Shown here piece after piece: positions 54,487 through 63,861 of a DNA stretch of 64,000 nucleotides (position 1 is the first letter of the stretch; each line of letters starts with the position of its first letter). The stretch lies in NCBI GenBank assembly GCA_004299845.1, contig CP036201.1, forward strand, positions 3,472,001 to 3,536,000. The letters run 5' to 3'. Both the position numbers and the translations under genes were made by a program. This DNA is from Verrucomicrobia bacterium S94. GTDB lineage: Bacteria > Verrucomicrobiota > Kiritimatiellia > Kiritimatiellales > Pontiellaceae. Below the pieces are notes generated by a model, which saw nothing but the letters and a program-made list of their open reading frames with translations, ran no database searches and was not told the DNA's origin.

Positions 54487-55296
54487 TCAGCGGGCGTCTT
54501 TGTGCCCCCGGTAAACCGCCCGGTGAATCGTCAGCCGATAGGCTACGTTGTAGGGGATACTCAGCAGACGGAACCGGATAACCGCATAGGCGAGATCACG
54601 GATAACTTCCCGCAGGCAATGCTCCAGCTGTTTTCCGAAGGAAGGAATCTGGTTGGAAACAAGTGCCTGACGATAACGTTTCTGAAAGAGTGCGGGCAGC
54701 GAATAATTATGTGAATGCTCCACAACCGATTCCTCAAGCAACTGGAAACGGGCCCCTTTTTCAGTATGTTCCCGCGCCCAGCGCGCATCCTCGGCATAGC
54801 CGGATTCAGGAAACGGATATGTTGCCCACAGACTCCGTTTAAATGCACAGGCCACGGCCGAAAAAAAGCCGGGCTCGAGGTTTTTGCACCGGTAGGCCCG
54901 TTCATAATCGTATTTGACGATAAATGCAGCGTCCGGACGGGCGATCTGTCTGCTGAACGTGGCGTCGGCCTCGTTTCCAAGGATGGGCGCAATCAGTTTT
55001 TCCAGCCAGTCATCTTGCTGCGGAACGGCATCGGCATTGAGCAGTACGATGATTTCATGGCGGGTCCGGGCAATGGCATGGTTCAGTACGCGGCCGGGCA
55101 CATATTCATCCGGAGAAATCCGCTGCAGGCTGCATCCTGATTTTTCCAGGGCCTGGAAGGTTCCGTCGGTTGAGCCGGAATCGACGGCAAAAAGATCAAA
55201 AGTGCGAAAAGTCTGCTGTTCAAGCATGTTCAGTGCCTGCTCGACATACGGCATTTCGTTTTTGGCCCGCATGATGATGGCAACAGAAGGCGGCAT
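54487..55296 (-). CDS. GT2-family glycosyltransferase
   Basis: A 269-residue inverting GT-A enzyme with AIIMRAKNE near the start, the nucleotide-sugar DxD-like VLLNADAVP and VDSGSTDGT. It is rhamnosyl-transferase-like in size. Its stop lies two bases beyond the convergent GNAT gene, and it follows the two response regulators on the minus strand. It may act in a surface polysaccharide under their control. Confidence 0.85.
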   Translation of the reverse strand: MPPSVAIIMRAKNEMPYVEQALNMLEQQTFRTFDLFAVDSGSTDGTFQALEKSGCSLQRISPDEYVPGRVLNHAIARTRHEIIVLLNADAVPQQDDWLEKLIAPILGNEADATFSRQIARPDAAFIVKYDYERAYRCKNLEPGFFSAVACAFKRSLWATYPFPESGYAEDARWAREHTEKGARFQLLEESVVEHSHNYSLPALFQKRYRQALVSNQIPSFGKQLEHCLREVIRDLAYAVIRFRLLSIPYNVAYRLTIHRAVYRGHKDAR

Positions 55297-55301
55297 GGTG
55301 T

Positions 55302-55919
55302 TTACTCAATCAGGTCCGGGTCTTCATCCACCAGATCCGGGGATTTAAACTTCGGCGGGCGGCCCAGTTCGGCGAGCAGGTCATTGATCATCCGTTTGAG
55401 CTCAATGATGCGGCGCTCGCGTCCCATGGCCATTTTGTTGAAGCGCGACATTTCCTCGATTTTATCGGTGAGCTCTTTGGTTCTGCGCTCAACCTCCTGC
55501 TCCAGTTTTTCCTGATATTCCTGATTGCGGGTTAATGCGCGGGAGCGCTCGAGCACCTGCTGAATCGTGTGTTCGAGAATGTTCAGATCGGGAATCGGTT
55601 TCAGGATATAATCCCAGGCTCCGAGGTGCAGTGCTTCCACGGCATCGGTAATATTTCCGGTTCCGGAAACCACAATAAGAGGAGTTGCAGGCGACTGTTC
55701 GGATAGACGCTGCATAACCTCGTGTCCGTTCATCCGGGGCATACGCAGGTCGAGAATCACCACATCGGGCTTAAAACGCTCAAACAGAGAGAGACCTTCA
55801 TTGCCGTCTTCGGCCTCCGCCACCCGGTAATTTAGATCTTCCAGAAAAAGGCGGAAGCTTTCACGGACCGGCCGCTCATCTTCCATAATGAGTATTTTAA
55901 TGGGGGGATCCTGACTCAT
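55302..55919 (-). CDS. Response regulator with coiled-coil C-terminus
   Basis: A 205-residue protein. The receiver (about 8-125) has the acidic pair MEDE, phospho-Asp in VVILDLRMPRMNG, Thr/Ser of VVSGTG and Lys of LKPIP. From about 130 to 190 the sequence is a charged coiled coil (LEQEVERRTKELTDKIEEM), followed by an acidic tail. It lacks an NtrC AAA or HTH output and may dimerise to contact a partner. It overlaps the next regulator by four bases. Confidence 0.85.
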   Translation of the reverse strand: MSQDPPIKILIMEDERPVRESFRLFLEDLNYRVAEAEDGNEGLSLFERFKPDVVILDLRMPRMNGHEVMQRLSEQSPATPLIVVSGTGNITDAVEALHLGAWDYILKPIPDLNILEHTIQQVLERSRALTRNQEYQEKLEQEVERRTKELTDKIEEMSRFNKMAMGRERRIIELKRMINDLLAELGRPPKFKSPDLVDEDPDLIE

Positions 55920-56311
55920 ATGTTCAGTTTTTCGGCCGCCAGTTCTTTAATGCATTTAACGAGCAGCGACAGGACGCGGACCGGTTTGAGGAATACATGC
56001 TCGGGGCGCATGCCCAGTTCTTTGAGCTGTTCTGAAAGATTATAAGAGATCGAGCCGGTGTAAATGATGTGACGCTGTTCCGGGTAGCGTTTGCGGGCGG
56101 CAATAATCAGATCTTCGCCGCTCATTCCCGGCAGGCGCATATCAACGATGCAGACATCATAGACATTGTTTTCCATCAGTTCCAGCGCCTCCTCCGCACT
56201 TTCTGCCGCGGATGCGCGGAAACCGTAATCCTCAAGAAAAGCTGTAAGGCTCGTACAGATGGCGGGCTCGTCATCAATAACCAAAACACGAATAGAAGAG
56301 TAGTCCGACAT
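55916..56311 (-). CDS. Single-domain response regulator
   Basis: A 131-residue CheY-type receiver with VLVIDDEPA, phospho-Asp in CIVDMRLPGMSG and Lys of LKPVR. It has no output domain, so it may serve as a phosphate sink or relay for the large sensor kinase upstream and the coiled-coil regulator downstream. Confidence 0.88.
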   Translation of the reverse strand: MSDYSSIRVLVIDDEPAICTSLTAFLEDYGFRASAAESAEEALELMENNVYDVCIVDMRLPGMSGEDLIIAARKRYPEQRHIIYTGSISYNLSEQLKELGMRPEHVFLKPVRVLSLLVKCIKELAAEKLNI

Positions 56312-56424
56312 AGTTAATCCTTAGATGAAAACCGGATCTTATAATGTTCGCTTACCGGAACCCAAGCCGAATATGAGCGGGAAACCTGAATTTCCCCGGA
56401 GGAACTGCCGGTTTCGCTCCGCAT

Positions 56425-59400
56425 TTAAAGCCGCAATCCCCACCGTTCCTTACGGTGTTCATAGGGGATTCGTATGCTGAAACGTGCACCCATGCCCGGG
56501 GCGGACACCAGATTCATGGTTCCGCCATGATTTTCGGTGATGATGAAATATGACACGGAAAGGCCCAGTCCGGTTCCGTGTCCGACATCCTTGGTGGTGA
56601 AAAACGGTTCAAACACACGTTTCCGTGTTTCGGCATCCATGCCGGGGCCGTTGTCCTCCACTTCAATGAGCACCATTTCATCCTCGAGTTTCAGGCGGAT
56701 AATGATCTGTGGATTTTGCTGCTGCTCATTTGCGGCCATAGCCTGGGCGCTGTTGCTCAGCAGATTCAGCAGTACCTGCTGAATCTGACTGCCTTCACAT
56801 GCAATTTCAGGAACGTTTTCATATTCGCGGACAATGCTGATGTGGCGGAAATCGAACCGTTTTTTAAGGTTATAATCGTTGGAAGCCAGTTCAATGCTGC
56901 GTTCAATAATACTCACCAGATCATTCGGGAGGAAATGGGCCTCATCCTTGCGGCTGAAACTGAGCATGTTGTCCACAATTTTAGCAGCCCGCCGCCCGGC
57001 CTCGGACACGCTGTCCATCATCTGCAGAATACCCCGCTCCTCCATATAGGTGTGGATGGCTTCGAACGATGTGCCGGCTTTCGCGGCGGCCTCGGTATTG
57101 CGTTCGGTTGCATCCGAGACACGGTTTTTCATTACCTGCAGATTCTGCAGAATTCCGGCCAGGGGGTTGTTGATTTCGTGGGCCATACCGGCGGCGAGCC
57201 CGCCGACGGACATCATTTTCTCCGACTGCACCATCATCTCCTCAATCCGTACGCGGTCGGTAACATCGTCGATCCGGATCACAGCGCCTTCGGAGCCGTC
57301 GGAGGTAATCGGGTACACTGTTACATCAATAATGCGCTGTTCTCCCTGAATAGTGCAGTGCACATGTTCATGCCGCTGAATATCCTGCTGATGCATGGCT
57401 TTAAATACCGCATTCATATCATTTCCAAGGTCAGGAAAAACATGAAGAATCGGCTGGTCATGCGCCTGCTCCGCATCGATGCCGGTCAGTTTTTCAGCCT
57501 GTGCATTCCATTGCATCACATGGCCTTCCGAGTCGATGCCGATGATGATGGACGGCATGGAATTAATGATGTTTTCAAGCAGGTTGCGCAGGGCAACCAG
57601 CTCTTTGGTCGCCTGAAGCCGCTCAAGTTCCGCCGCTGTACGGCCGGCAAATACCTGAAGAATCGAGGTGGCAAAATCAACCTGCTCAACCGGTTTCCGG
57701 TAAAGCGCCACCATGACCCCGAGTGCCCGATTTTCGGAATCCATCAGCGGAATGCCGATGAAACTCCGGATGCCCATGTCCTGCAGGAGTTTGATCTTCG
57801 GGAACATATCGGGGGCTTCGGTAAAGTGGACGCAGTGATCGCCCCGGAGTACCGCTTCGCATGGAGTGCCCTGAAGTTCATAGTCGAAATTTCCCCCCGA
57901 TTCACCAGCAACAGAAACCGCGATGGTGCGCATGGTTTCCCGGGAATCATCGATGAATTCACTGATGTAGGTCAGATCAGCACCCAGGGTTTTGGCCAGC
58001 TGGTCCACCATTGAACTGAAGAAACTCCGGCCTACTGCGGAAACACCTTCAACAATGTTACGGATGCTGTCTTCGATCATCACACGGTCGGTAACATCGT
58101 CCACCCGGATCACCGCGCCCTCTTCGCGGCCTTCAAGCAACGGATATACGGTGATGTCCTGATAACGCGTTCGGCCGCCGCGCTGTACCGGAATGCGTTC
58201 TTCCTTCTGGGTTCTGCGCTCGCGGATCGCCCGTTCCACTTTGGTCATCTCTTTGCTGAGTTCCGGATAAACCTTGTGCAGCGGTGCGCCGAGGGTATCG
58301 ATCGGCAGCAGTCCGGTCTGTTCCACAGCCTGGCGGTTCCATTGCATGACCCGACCGATGGCATCAACGCCGATCAGAACAGACGGCATGGAATCAATGG
58401 TATTACTCAGCAGTGCCCGCAGCTGCCGCAGCTGTTCTTCCGCTAATTTACGATAGGTGATATTCCATGAAGTACCGAAGGTGCCGATTACCTTGCCCTC
58501 CTCATCATAACGGGGAACTTTCGTGGTCAGATACCAGCGATCGCCATCGGCCGTGGTGGCCATTTCCTCTTTCTGAATCGGTTCCCGGGTACGCATCACT
58601 TCCTGTTCATCTTCGAAACGGATACGGGCCTGCTCTTCCGGGAAATAGTCGAAGTCAGTCCGCCCGATCAAATCCTCCGGCGCAAGGCGAAGCTCTTCCG
58701 CTTTTGCAGCATTCACTTCAATAAAGCGGCCTTCAGTGTCCTTAAAATAGATGAGATCCGGGGCATGCTGCATAAAGGATCGGAACAGATTGCGTTCAAA
58801 TTCAAGCTGTTTTTCCGCCTTCACGCGGTCGGTGATATCGCGGCTGATGCCGCGGTAGCCCAGAATCTTCCAATCACCGTCATAAAAAGGAACGGCACTG
58901 GTTTCCAGCATGACTGTCCGTCCATCCTTGTGACGGTTTGTGGTGATCAAAGAATGTGCCGAAGCTCCCCGGGCCAGGGCCTCCTCAAACCGGGCGGTGA
59001 TTTTGAGACTGTCCTCCGGCGACATCAGGTTGGTGAAATGCTGTCCGAGCAGTTCATCGGCGGTATAGCCGAGCAGCTCTGCGGCCTGCGGGCTGGCATA
59101 CTGGTAGCGGCCTTCGGTATCAATTTCCCAGATCCAGTCCGATGTGGTCTCCACCAGATTCCTGAACCGTTCCTCACTCTGACGGAGTGCATTTTCGTTT
59201 TTGATTCGTTCGGTGATATCGCGGGAAACGCCCCGGAATCCGGCGAGTTGTCCGTTGGCATCGGCAAAGGCGCGGCCGCTGGATTCGAGCATCACGCGAT
59301 GTCCGTCTTTATGCAGATAGGTATTCACTTCGCAATCAATGATCGAATGCACTGTACGGGTCCGCAGCGCTTCCATATTGCGGGCGGAATCCGGCTGGAT

Positions 59401-60570
59401 CATTAGGGAAAGTGAGTTCCGGCCCTGCAGCTCTGCCGGCGTATAACCCAGGATATCTCTGACTTTCGGACTGACATAAAGGTAGGCCCCGTAGAGATCC
59501 ATCTCCCAGATGATGTCGTTGGACGATTCCACCAGCATCCGGAAGCGCTCTTCACTTTCGCCCAGCGCCCGCGAGGTCTGTTCGTGGCGTTGCCGTACCT
59601 GGCCGAGTTCCGTCGAATGCCGGGTCACCTCTTTGCGGAGTGTCCGGTTCCGGAATATAATGGAGCCGATAACCAGCAACGTAATCATCAGTGCACCGCC
59701 GATTATTTTAAGGTAGAAATCCCGTGAAAAATGCACGTGGTCGTCCAGCGTGATCCACCGTTTTTTGATGGTTTCGCGCTGCGCGGCATCGATGGTGGCC
59801 AGCGCTTTGTTCAGGATGCTGTTGAGCCGCGGCCAGTCCCTGCGCGAGGCCATGCAGAGAGTCCAGGGATAATCAATATTTCCGGCCACCCGCAGGTTCG
59901 AAATGCCCAGCTGCTCCATGGTGTATGAAGCCACGCCAATGTCCGCCACCATGGCATCGACCTCGTTAAAGGAAACCATGCGGAAACCGATGGGCGCATT
60001 ACTCACTGGAATCAGCTGGTATTCCGGATGTTTTTCACGGATGTAGTCAAACGTGGCGGAGCCGTCGACCACGGCAATACTCATATTCTGCAGGGTATCG
60101 AGTGAAAAGCGGCCTTTCCGGGTTTTGCGCGTGAGGATCACATTTTCTACACTCTGGTAGGGTGCTGTGAAGCGGAGAAACTCCCGGCGTTCACGGGTGT
60201 TCTGAATGGAACCGACCATATCAATTTCGCGGTTTTTGAGTTTTTCGATGATCTCTTTCCAGCTGCTGCACCGCACTTCAATGAAGTCTACTCCGATTCT
60301 TCGCTCAATTTCGCGGATATAGTCCGAGGTCAGCCCCTGATGTTCACCGTTTGCATCAATGTAGTCCAGCGGCGGGGAGTCGGGCAGGGGGGCATAGCGG
60401 ATATGGTCTCCGTGTTTTTTCAGCCACAGAAATTCCTGACGGGTCAGCTCCACTTCGGCCGGTGCTCGCGGAAGTTCCAGATAAACCAAGGCCGCCGCCG
60501 TAACCATTGATGCCGCGATGACTATCCAGATCAGGAGCTTTGTGATTACTTTCATATGTTTCAACCGCAA
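56425..60570 (-). CDS. Sensor histidine kinase with periplasmic binding-protein domain, five PAS and a GAF domain
   Basis: A 1381-residue kinase. An N-terminal helix (about 10-32) is followed by an SBP_bac_3-type solute-binding domain (about 45-275), a second membrane helix (about 286-306), then PAS domains near 335-455, 460-580, 590-710, 715-830 and 1000-1110, with a GAF-like domain at about 840-995. The dimerisation box has phospho-His1131 in MAHEINNPL, and the ATPase has VEDNGPGMD and GTGLGLS. It would sense a small ligand, perhaps an amino acid, and several cytoplasmic signals. Its partners are probably the two regulators downstream; the GT4 stop lies two bases upstream. Confidence 0.9.
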   Translation of the reverse strand: MRLKHMKVITKLLIWIVIAASMVTAAALVYLELPRAPAEVELTRQEFLWLKKHGDHIRYAPLPDSPPLDYIDANGEHQGLTSDYIREIERRIGVDFIEVRCSSWKEIIEKLKNREIDMVGSIQNTRERREFLRFTAPYQSVENVILTRKTRKGRFSLDTLQNMSIAVVDGSATFDYIREKHPEYQLIPVSNAPIGFRMVSFNEVDAMVADIGVASYTMEQLGISNLRVAGNIDYPWTLCMASRRDWPRLNSILNKALATIDAAQRETIKKRWITLDDHVHFSRDFYLKIIGGALMITLLVIGSIIFRNRTLRKEVTRHSTELGQVRQRHEQTSRALGESEERFRMLVESSNDIIWEMDLYGAYLYVSPKVRDILGYTPAELQGRNSLSLMIQPDSARNMEALRTRTVHSIIDCEVNTYLHKDGHRVMLESSGRAFADANGQLAGFRGVSRDITERIKNENALRQSEERFRNLVETTSDWIWEIDTEGRYQYASPQAAELLGYTADELLGQHFTNLMSPEDSLKITARFEEALARGASAHSLITTNRHKDGRTVMLETSAVPFYDGDWKILGYRGISRDITDRVKAEKQLEFERNLFRSFMQHAPDLIYFKDTEGRFIEVNAAKAEELRLAPEDLIGRTDFDYFPEEQARIRFEDEQEVMRTREPIQKEEMATTADGDRWYLTTKVPRYDEEGKVIGTFGTSWNITYRKLAEEQLRQLRALLSNTIDSMPSVLIGVDAIGRVMQWNRQAVEQTGLLPIDTLGAPLHKVYPELSKEMTKVERAIRERRTQKEERIPVQRGGRTRYQDITVYPLLEGREEGAVIRVDDVTDRVMIEDSIRNIVEGVSAVGRSFFSSMVDQLAKTLGADLTYISEFIDDSRETMRTIAVSVAGESGGNFDYELQGTPCEAVLRGDHCVHFTEAPDMFPKIKLLQDMGIRSFIGIPLMDSENRALGVMVALYRKPVEQVDFATSILQVFAGRTAAELERLQATKELVALRNLLENIINSMPSIIIGIDSEGHVMQWNAQAEKLTGIDAEQAHDQPILHVFPDLGNDMNAVFKAMHQQDIQRHEHVHCTIQGEQRIIDVTVYPITSDGSEGAVIRIDDVTDRVRIEEMMVQSEKMMSVGGLAAGMAHEINNPLAGILQNLQVMKNRVSDATERNTEAAAKAGTSFEAIHTYMEERGILQMMDSVSEAGRRAAKIVDNMLSFSRKDEAHFLPNDLVSIIERSIELASNDYNLKKRFDFRHISIVREYENVPEIACEGSQIQQVLLNLLSNSAQAMAANEQQQNPQIIIRLKLEDEMVLIEVEDNGPGMDAETRKRVFEPFFTTKDVGHGTGLGLSVSYFIITENHGGTMNLVSAPGMGARFSIRIPYEHRKERWGLRL

Positions 60571-60572
60571 GC

Positions 60573-61694
60573 TCAGTAGACCGACCTGTAAATCTCCACA
60601 ACCCGTTCCGCCGTCGTCCGCCAGTCAAAGGTTTTCGCATAGGCCATGCCTTCGGCCCGTTTCTGCTCTGTCCAGTCTTTGGAAAGTGTATTTTCCAGGG
60701 TATGGAAAATCGACTCCGGGCTCTCGGGGTCAAAGGTCGGGATGAGATCCCCGGCCAGTTCTTTCATGGAGGATGTGTTTGAACAGATCACCGGAGCTCC
60801 GCACGCAAGGGCTTCAATAATCGGCAGGCCGAAACCTTCAAACAGCGAAGGAAAAATCATCAGGTCGCAGGCGGAATAGAGCAGCGTCAGCGATTTAATC
60901 GGCACATAGCCCGCAAACAGAATATCGTCTTTCACCGGACTTTCCGCAGCCCGGTTTTTGATTGTGCCGGCGCCGGTCCAGTCGGCTCCCGCCAGAATCA
61001 GTTGGTGCGCACTGTCGTTTTCCAGTTTGAAGCGCTCGAAGGCTTCAATCAGCCGGATATGGTTTTTACCCGGATGCTCCAGGCGGGAAACATATATGAA
61101 AAACGGTTTTTCAAAACCGTGCAGCAGTTCGAGACGTTCGCGAGCCTCCTGTTTGTCAAGCGGCTGGAGAAAATCGAGGTTGATCCCGGGATAAATTACG
61201 GAGATTTTTTCGGCGGGATAGCGGACGTACCGTATGAGATCGTTTTTAGTGGATTCACTGACCGTAATCACGTGGTCGGCATTACGGATCATCGCCGGAA
61301 TCAGTTTCCGGTTGAAGAGCATGCGTGCGGGATCGTATTTTCCGTCAATGGCAAAAGCCGCCAGGTCATGTACCGTGGCCACCACGCGGCTTTTTTTCAG
61401 CAGGGGAATGCGCCGGGCCGTCGGAATATGCACAACATCATATTTTCCAATGCGGGGAAGCGCGGTATTGTGCCAGATGATATTCAGCAGCGCCCGTTCC
61501 GTATACGAAGAAAAGATCCGCTTGGTGAAATGGGGGTTGGTAAGCGGTATCAGATCTTCATCTTTTCGCGACATCAGCAGTTCATACCGGTTTTCCGTAT
61601 CCGACAACTGCAGAAAGCGGATCAGCTCGCGGATATAGGTTGAAATTCCGGATCTGCCTCCGGCCAGAACGAAAGTGGAAAATCCAATATTCAT
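60573..61694 (-). CDS. GT4-family glycosyltransferase
   Basis: A 373-residue GT-B enzyme, retaining. It has the GGRSGISTYIREL donor loop region, the YVSRLEHPGKNH segment and the EGFGLPIIEALACGAPVICSN UDP-sugar binding signature (Glu-x7-Glu). It probably builds a surface polysaccharide or glycolipid. It is the first gene of the minus-strand run ending with the GT2 gene. The start at 61694 (Met-Asn-Ile-Gly-Phe-Ser) is taken over an upstream one. Confidence 0.88.
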   Translation of the reverse strand: MNIGFSTFVLAGGRSGISTYIRELIRFLQLSDTENRYELLMSRKDEDLIPLTNPHFTKRIFSSYTERALLNIIWHNTALPRIGKYDVVHIPTARRIPLLKKSRVVATVHDLAAFAIDGKYDPARMLFNRKLIPAMIRNADHVITVSESTKNDLIRYVRYPAEKISVIYPGINLDFLQPLDKQEARERLELLHGFEKPFFIYVSRLEHPGKNHIRLIEAFERFKLENDSAHQLILAGADWTGAGTIKNRAAESPVKDDILFAGYVPIKSLTLLYSACDLMIFPSLFEGFGLPIIEALACGAPVICSNTSSMKELAGDLIPTFDPESPESIFHTLENTLSKDWTEQKRAEGMAYAKTFDWRTTAERVVEIYRSVY

Positions 61695-61795
61695 GATGCC
61701 GCAGTCTGGAGCTTCCAAAGGCTGGAAACAAGGCTGAATGTGCGGCTTAGGGCGGTCGCGGTAAGCGGGTGCTGCCCGGCATTCCGGAACATGGA

Positions 61796-61821
61796 AAAAG
61801 CCGGCGAAAGAACCGGCTTTT
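61796..61821 (-). terminator. Terminator after galM
   Basis: AAAAGCCGG pairs with CCGGCTTTT around an eight-base loop, with T residues on the minus strand. It lies 29 bases past the galM stop and is symmetrical enough to work both ways. Confidence 0.75.
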
Positions 61822-61849
61822 CATGCTGTAGCGTCAGAAAATTCATCTC

Positions 61850-62881
61850 TTATTCGAGACCGAATTTATAGATACTGGTCTGTTGGTAGACTTCTCCGGG
61901 AGCGAGTTCCGTGGAGGGGAATTCCGGATGATTCGGGCTGTCGGGCCAATGCTGGGCCTCCAGGCAGAAGCTTTCCTGAATATTATAAACGGCACCGCCT
62001 TTGCCGGGCACATTTTCGACATAGTTAGCGGCATAAAACTGCACGCCGGGTTCGGTGGTCCAGCATTCCATGCGCCGGCCGCTGCGCGGATCGGTGACCT
62101 CTGCCGCCAGGGTGAGTGCTCCGGCTTCAGACTGATTGATACAGTAATTGTGGTCGTAACCGCGGCCCTGTACTTCGGCAATTCTTTTCCCGATCGGAGT
62201 CGGTACGGTCAGATCCATTTCGGTTCCGGCCACAGGAAGGATTCTTCCGGTGGGCGTGGCGTTGTCGTCCACTTCGGTATAATGATCGGCATGGATTCGG
62301 ATCATCTGATCATGAACTGAGCCGCTGTTGTGGCCGCCGAGGTTGAAATAGCTGTGGTTGGTGAGGTTCAGAACGGTTTTTTTGTCGGTGGAAGCCTCAT
62401 AGTCGAGCCGGAGTTCTCCGGCTGCGCTCAGGCTGTAGGTCAGATGAACCGTCAGTGTTCCGGGATAACCTTCTTCACCGTCGGGACTGACGAGTGTCAT
62501 TCTGACGGCATCGCCGACGATTTCCGCGTCCCAGACTTTTTTATCGAATCCAGCGAGGCCGCCGTGCAGTGCGTTCGGAGGATTATTGACGGTGAGGGCA
62601 TATTCTTTGCCGTCCAGCGTGAAACTGCCCTGTGCAATACGGTTTGCATAGCGGCCGCAGCAGGCGCCGAAATAGGGGTTGATATCGCTCTGATATTCGC
62701 CCAGCGAATCGAAACCGCATACTACATCCGCCGGATTTCCGTCGCGGTCCGGACATTCAATGGAGAGAATGGTGGCCCCGTAGTTCATGATTCTGGCTTT
62801 AACGGAGCCGTGTTCAAGGGTGAATGCAGTGACTTCCTGCCCCTCGCGGGTTGTTCCGAAATGTGCTGTTGTGATTGTCAT
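61850..62881 (-). CDS. galM: Aldose 1-epimerase (mutarotase)
   Basis: Interconverts the alpha and beta anomers of galactose and glucose before GalK. The 343-residue protein has NPPNALHGGLAGFDKKVW, NLTNHSYFNLGG with a catalytic His, and VQFYAANYVE near the catalytic Glu. The ATG at 62881 begins Met-Thr-Ile-Thr; seven residues upstream in the frame are unlikely. It stands apart from other sugar genes, so it may be general rather than pathway-bound. Confidence 0.94.
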   Translation of the reverse strand: MTITTAHFGTTREGQEVTAFTLEHGSVKARIMNYGATILSIECPDRDGNPADVVCGFDSLGEYQSDINPYFGACCGRYANRIAQGSFTLDGKEYALTVNNPPNALHGGLAGFDKKVWDAEIVGDAVRMTLVSPDGEEGYPGTLTVHLTYSLSAAGELRLDYEASTDKKTVLNLTNHSYFNLGGHNSGSVHDQMIRIHADHYTEVDDNATPTGRILPVAGTEMDLTVPTPIGKRIAEVQGRGYDHNYCINQSEAGALTLAAEVTDPRSGRRMECWTTEPGVQFYAANYVENVPGKGGAVYNIQESFCLEAQHWPDSPNHPEFPSTELAPGEVYQQTSIYKFGLE

Positions 62882-62973
62882 GTTTAGATTCCTTTTATAC
62901 ACGAAGAGCGCATAATCCTTAAAAAAGGAGCGGCTGAAAAGCCAAAATACGGGATAACGTGCCCGGAATCGTA

Positions 62974-63711
62974 TTAAATGGGTTGAACCAGTTTCTGCAG
63001 ATTTTTCACCGCACTGTTTTTGATCGGCAGCGGTTCGGCAATGCCCCTGAGCCAGAGCAGAGCTTTGCGTTCTCTGACCTCCAGCCGGTCAAGGCTGTCA
63101 ATATTGATCAACTGCTGGCGGCTTATCCGGGCAAAAAGGTCGGGTGGCAATTGCTGCTCCCATGCGGTCATGGTTTTTTTCATGACAAACCGTTTTTCAA
63201 GGGAGCAGATGATGTGGGTGTAGTTTTCGTCACTCAGAATGGCGCGGATTTCTGAAACGCGGATAAAATAGCGGTATTTATTCCGGCAGATCACCACCAG
63301 ATCATCTTTTTTCAAGGCCGGCAGTTTTTCGGTTTCGTCGGCCGGAGGAGCTTCCAGCCGGTCGAGGGCCAGTCGCAGCCGTTCGATGGAGATGGGTTTC
63401 TGGATATAGTCCAGTGCATTGACTTCGAAAGCGCTCAGGGCATATTTTTCGTGTCCGGTGATAAAGAGCAGTTTCGGAAGCTGATTAAAGCGGCTGATGA
63501 TATCGAAGCAGGTGCCGTCGGCCAGTTCCACATCGAGAATAAGCAGGTCGGCCTCCGGATGGTCGCGGATCAGCTGTACGCCATCCTCGACATCAGCGGC
63601 TTCGCCGATCACTTCGATATTTCCGATCTCCTGGAGGAGCCCTTTGAGCTGAACCAGTGCGACCGCTTCGTCTTCTATCAGTAAACATTTCACAGTCTGA
63701 AGTGATAGCAC
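62974..63711 (-). CDS. LytTR-family response regulator
   Basis: A 245-residue protein. The receiver (about 8-125) has LLIEDEAVA, phospho-Asp in LLILDVELADGT and Lys of IQKPIS; the LytTR DNA-binding domain (about 140-240) has the FVMKKTMTAWEQQL segment and FARISRQQLINIDSL. Such regulators usually pair with a LytS-type kinase, which is not in view. Two GTG starts are possible, at 63711 and 63693; neither has a good ribosome site. Confidence 0.88.
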   Translation of the reverse strand: MLSLQTVKCLLIEDEAVALVQLKGLLQEIGNIEVIGEAADVEDGVQLIRDHPEADLLILDVELADGTCFDIISRFNQLPKLLFITGHEKYALSAFEVNALDYIQKPISIERLRLALDRLEAPPADETEKLPALKKDDLVVICRNKYRYFIRVSEIRAILSDENYTHIICSLEKRFVMKKTMTAWEQQLPPDLFARISRQQLINIDSLDRLEVRERKALLWLRGIAEPLPIKNSAVKNLQKLVQPI

Positions 63712-63861
63712 GAACAGCGAGGTGGCTGAAACAGGTTAATTGCTTTTAGTTTATCCCCGCCGAACTGCCGTTCATCCACCAAAAAAAGCAGTTCATCATT
63801 CCGGCGTGGCTGAGGGGAGGGTTATTCCGTAGAAAACTACCTGTTATTAAAGGAGCTAAGT

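Noticed and set aside
56578-58014. A 478-codon open frame on the plus strand opposite the sensor kinase
   Set aside because: The kinase has a continuous set of domains on the other strand, so this is a shadow frame.
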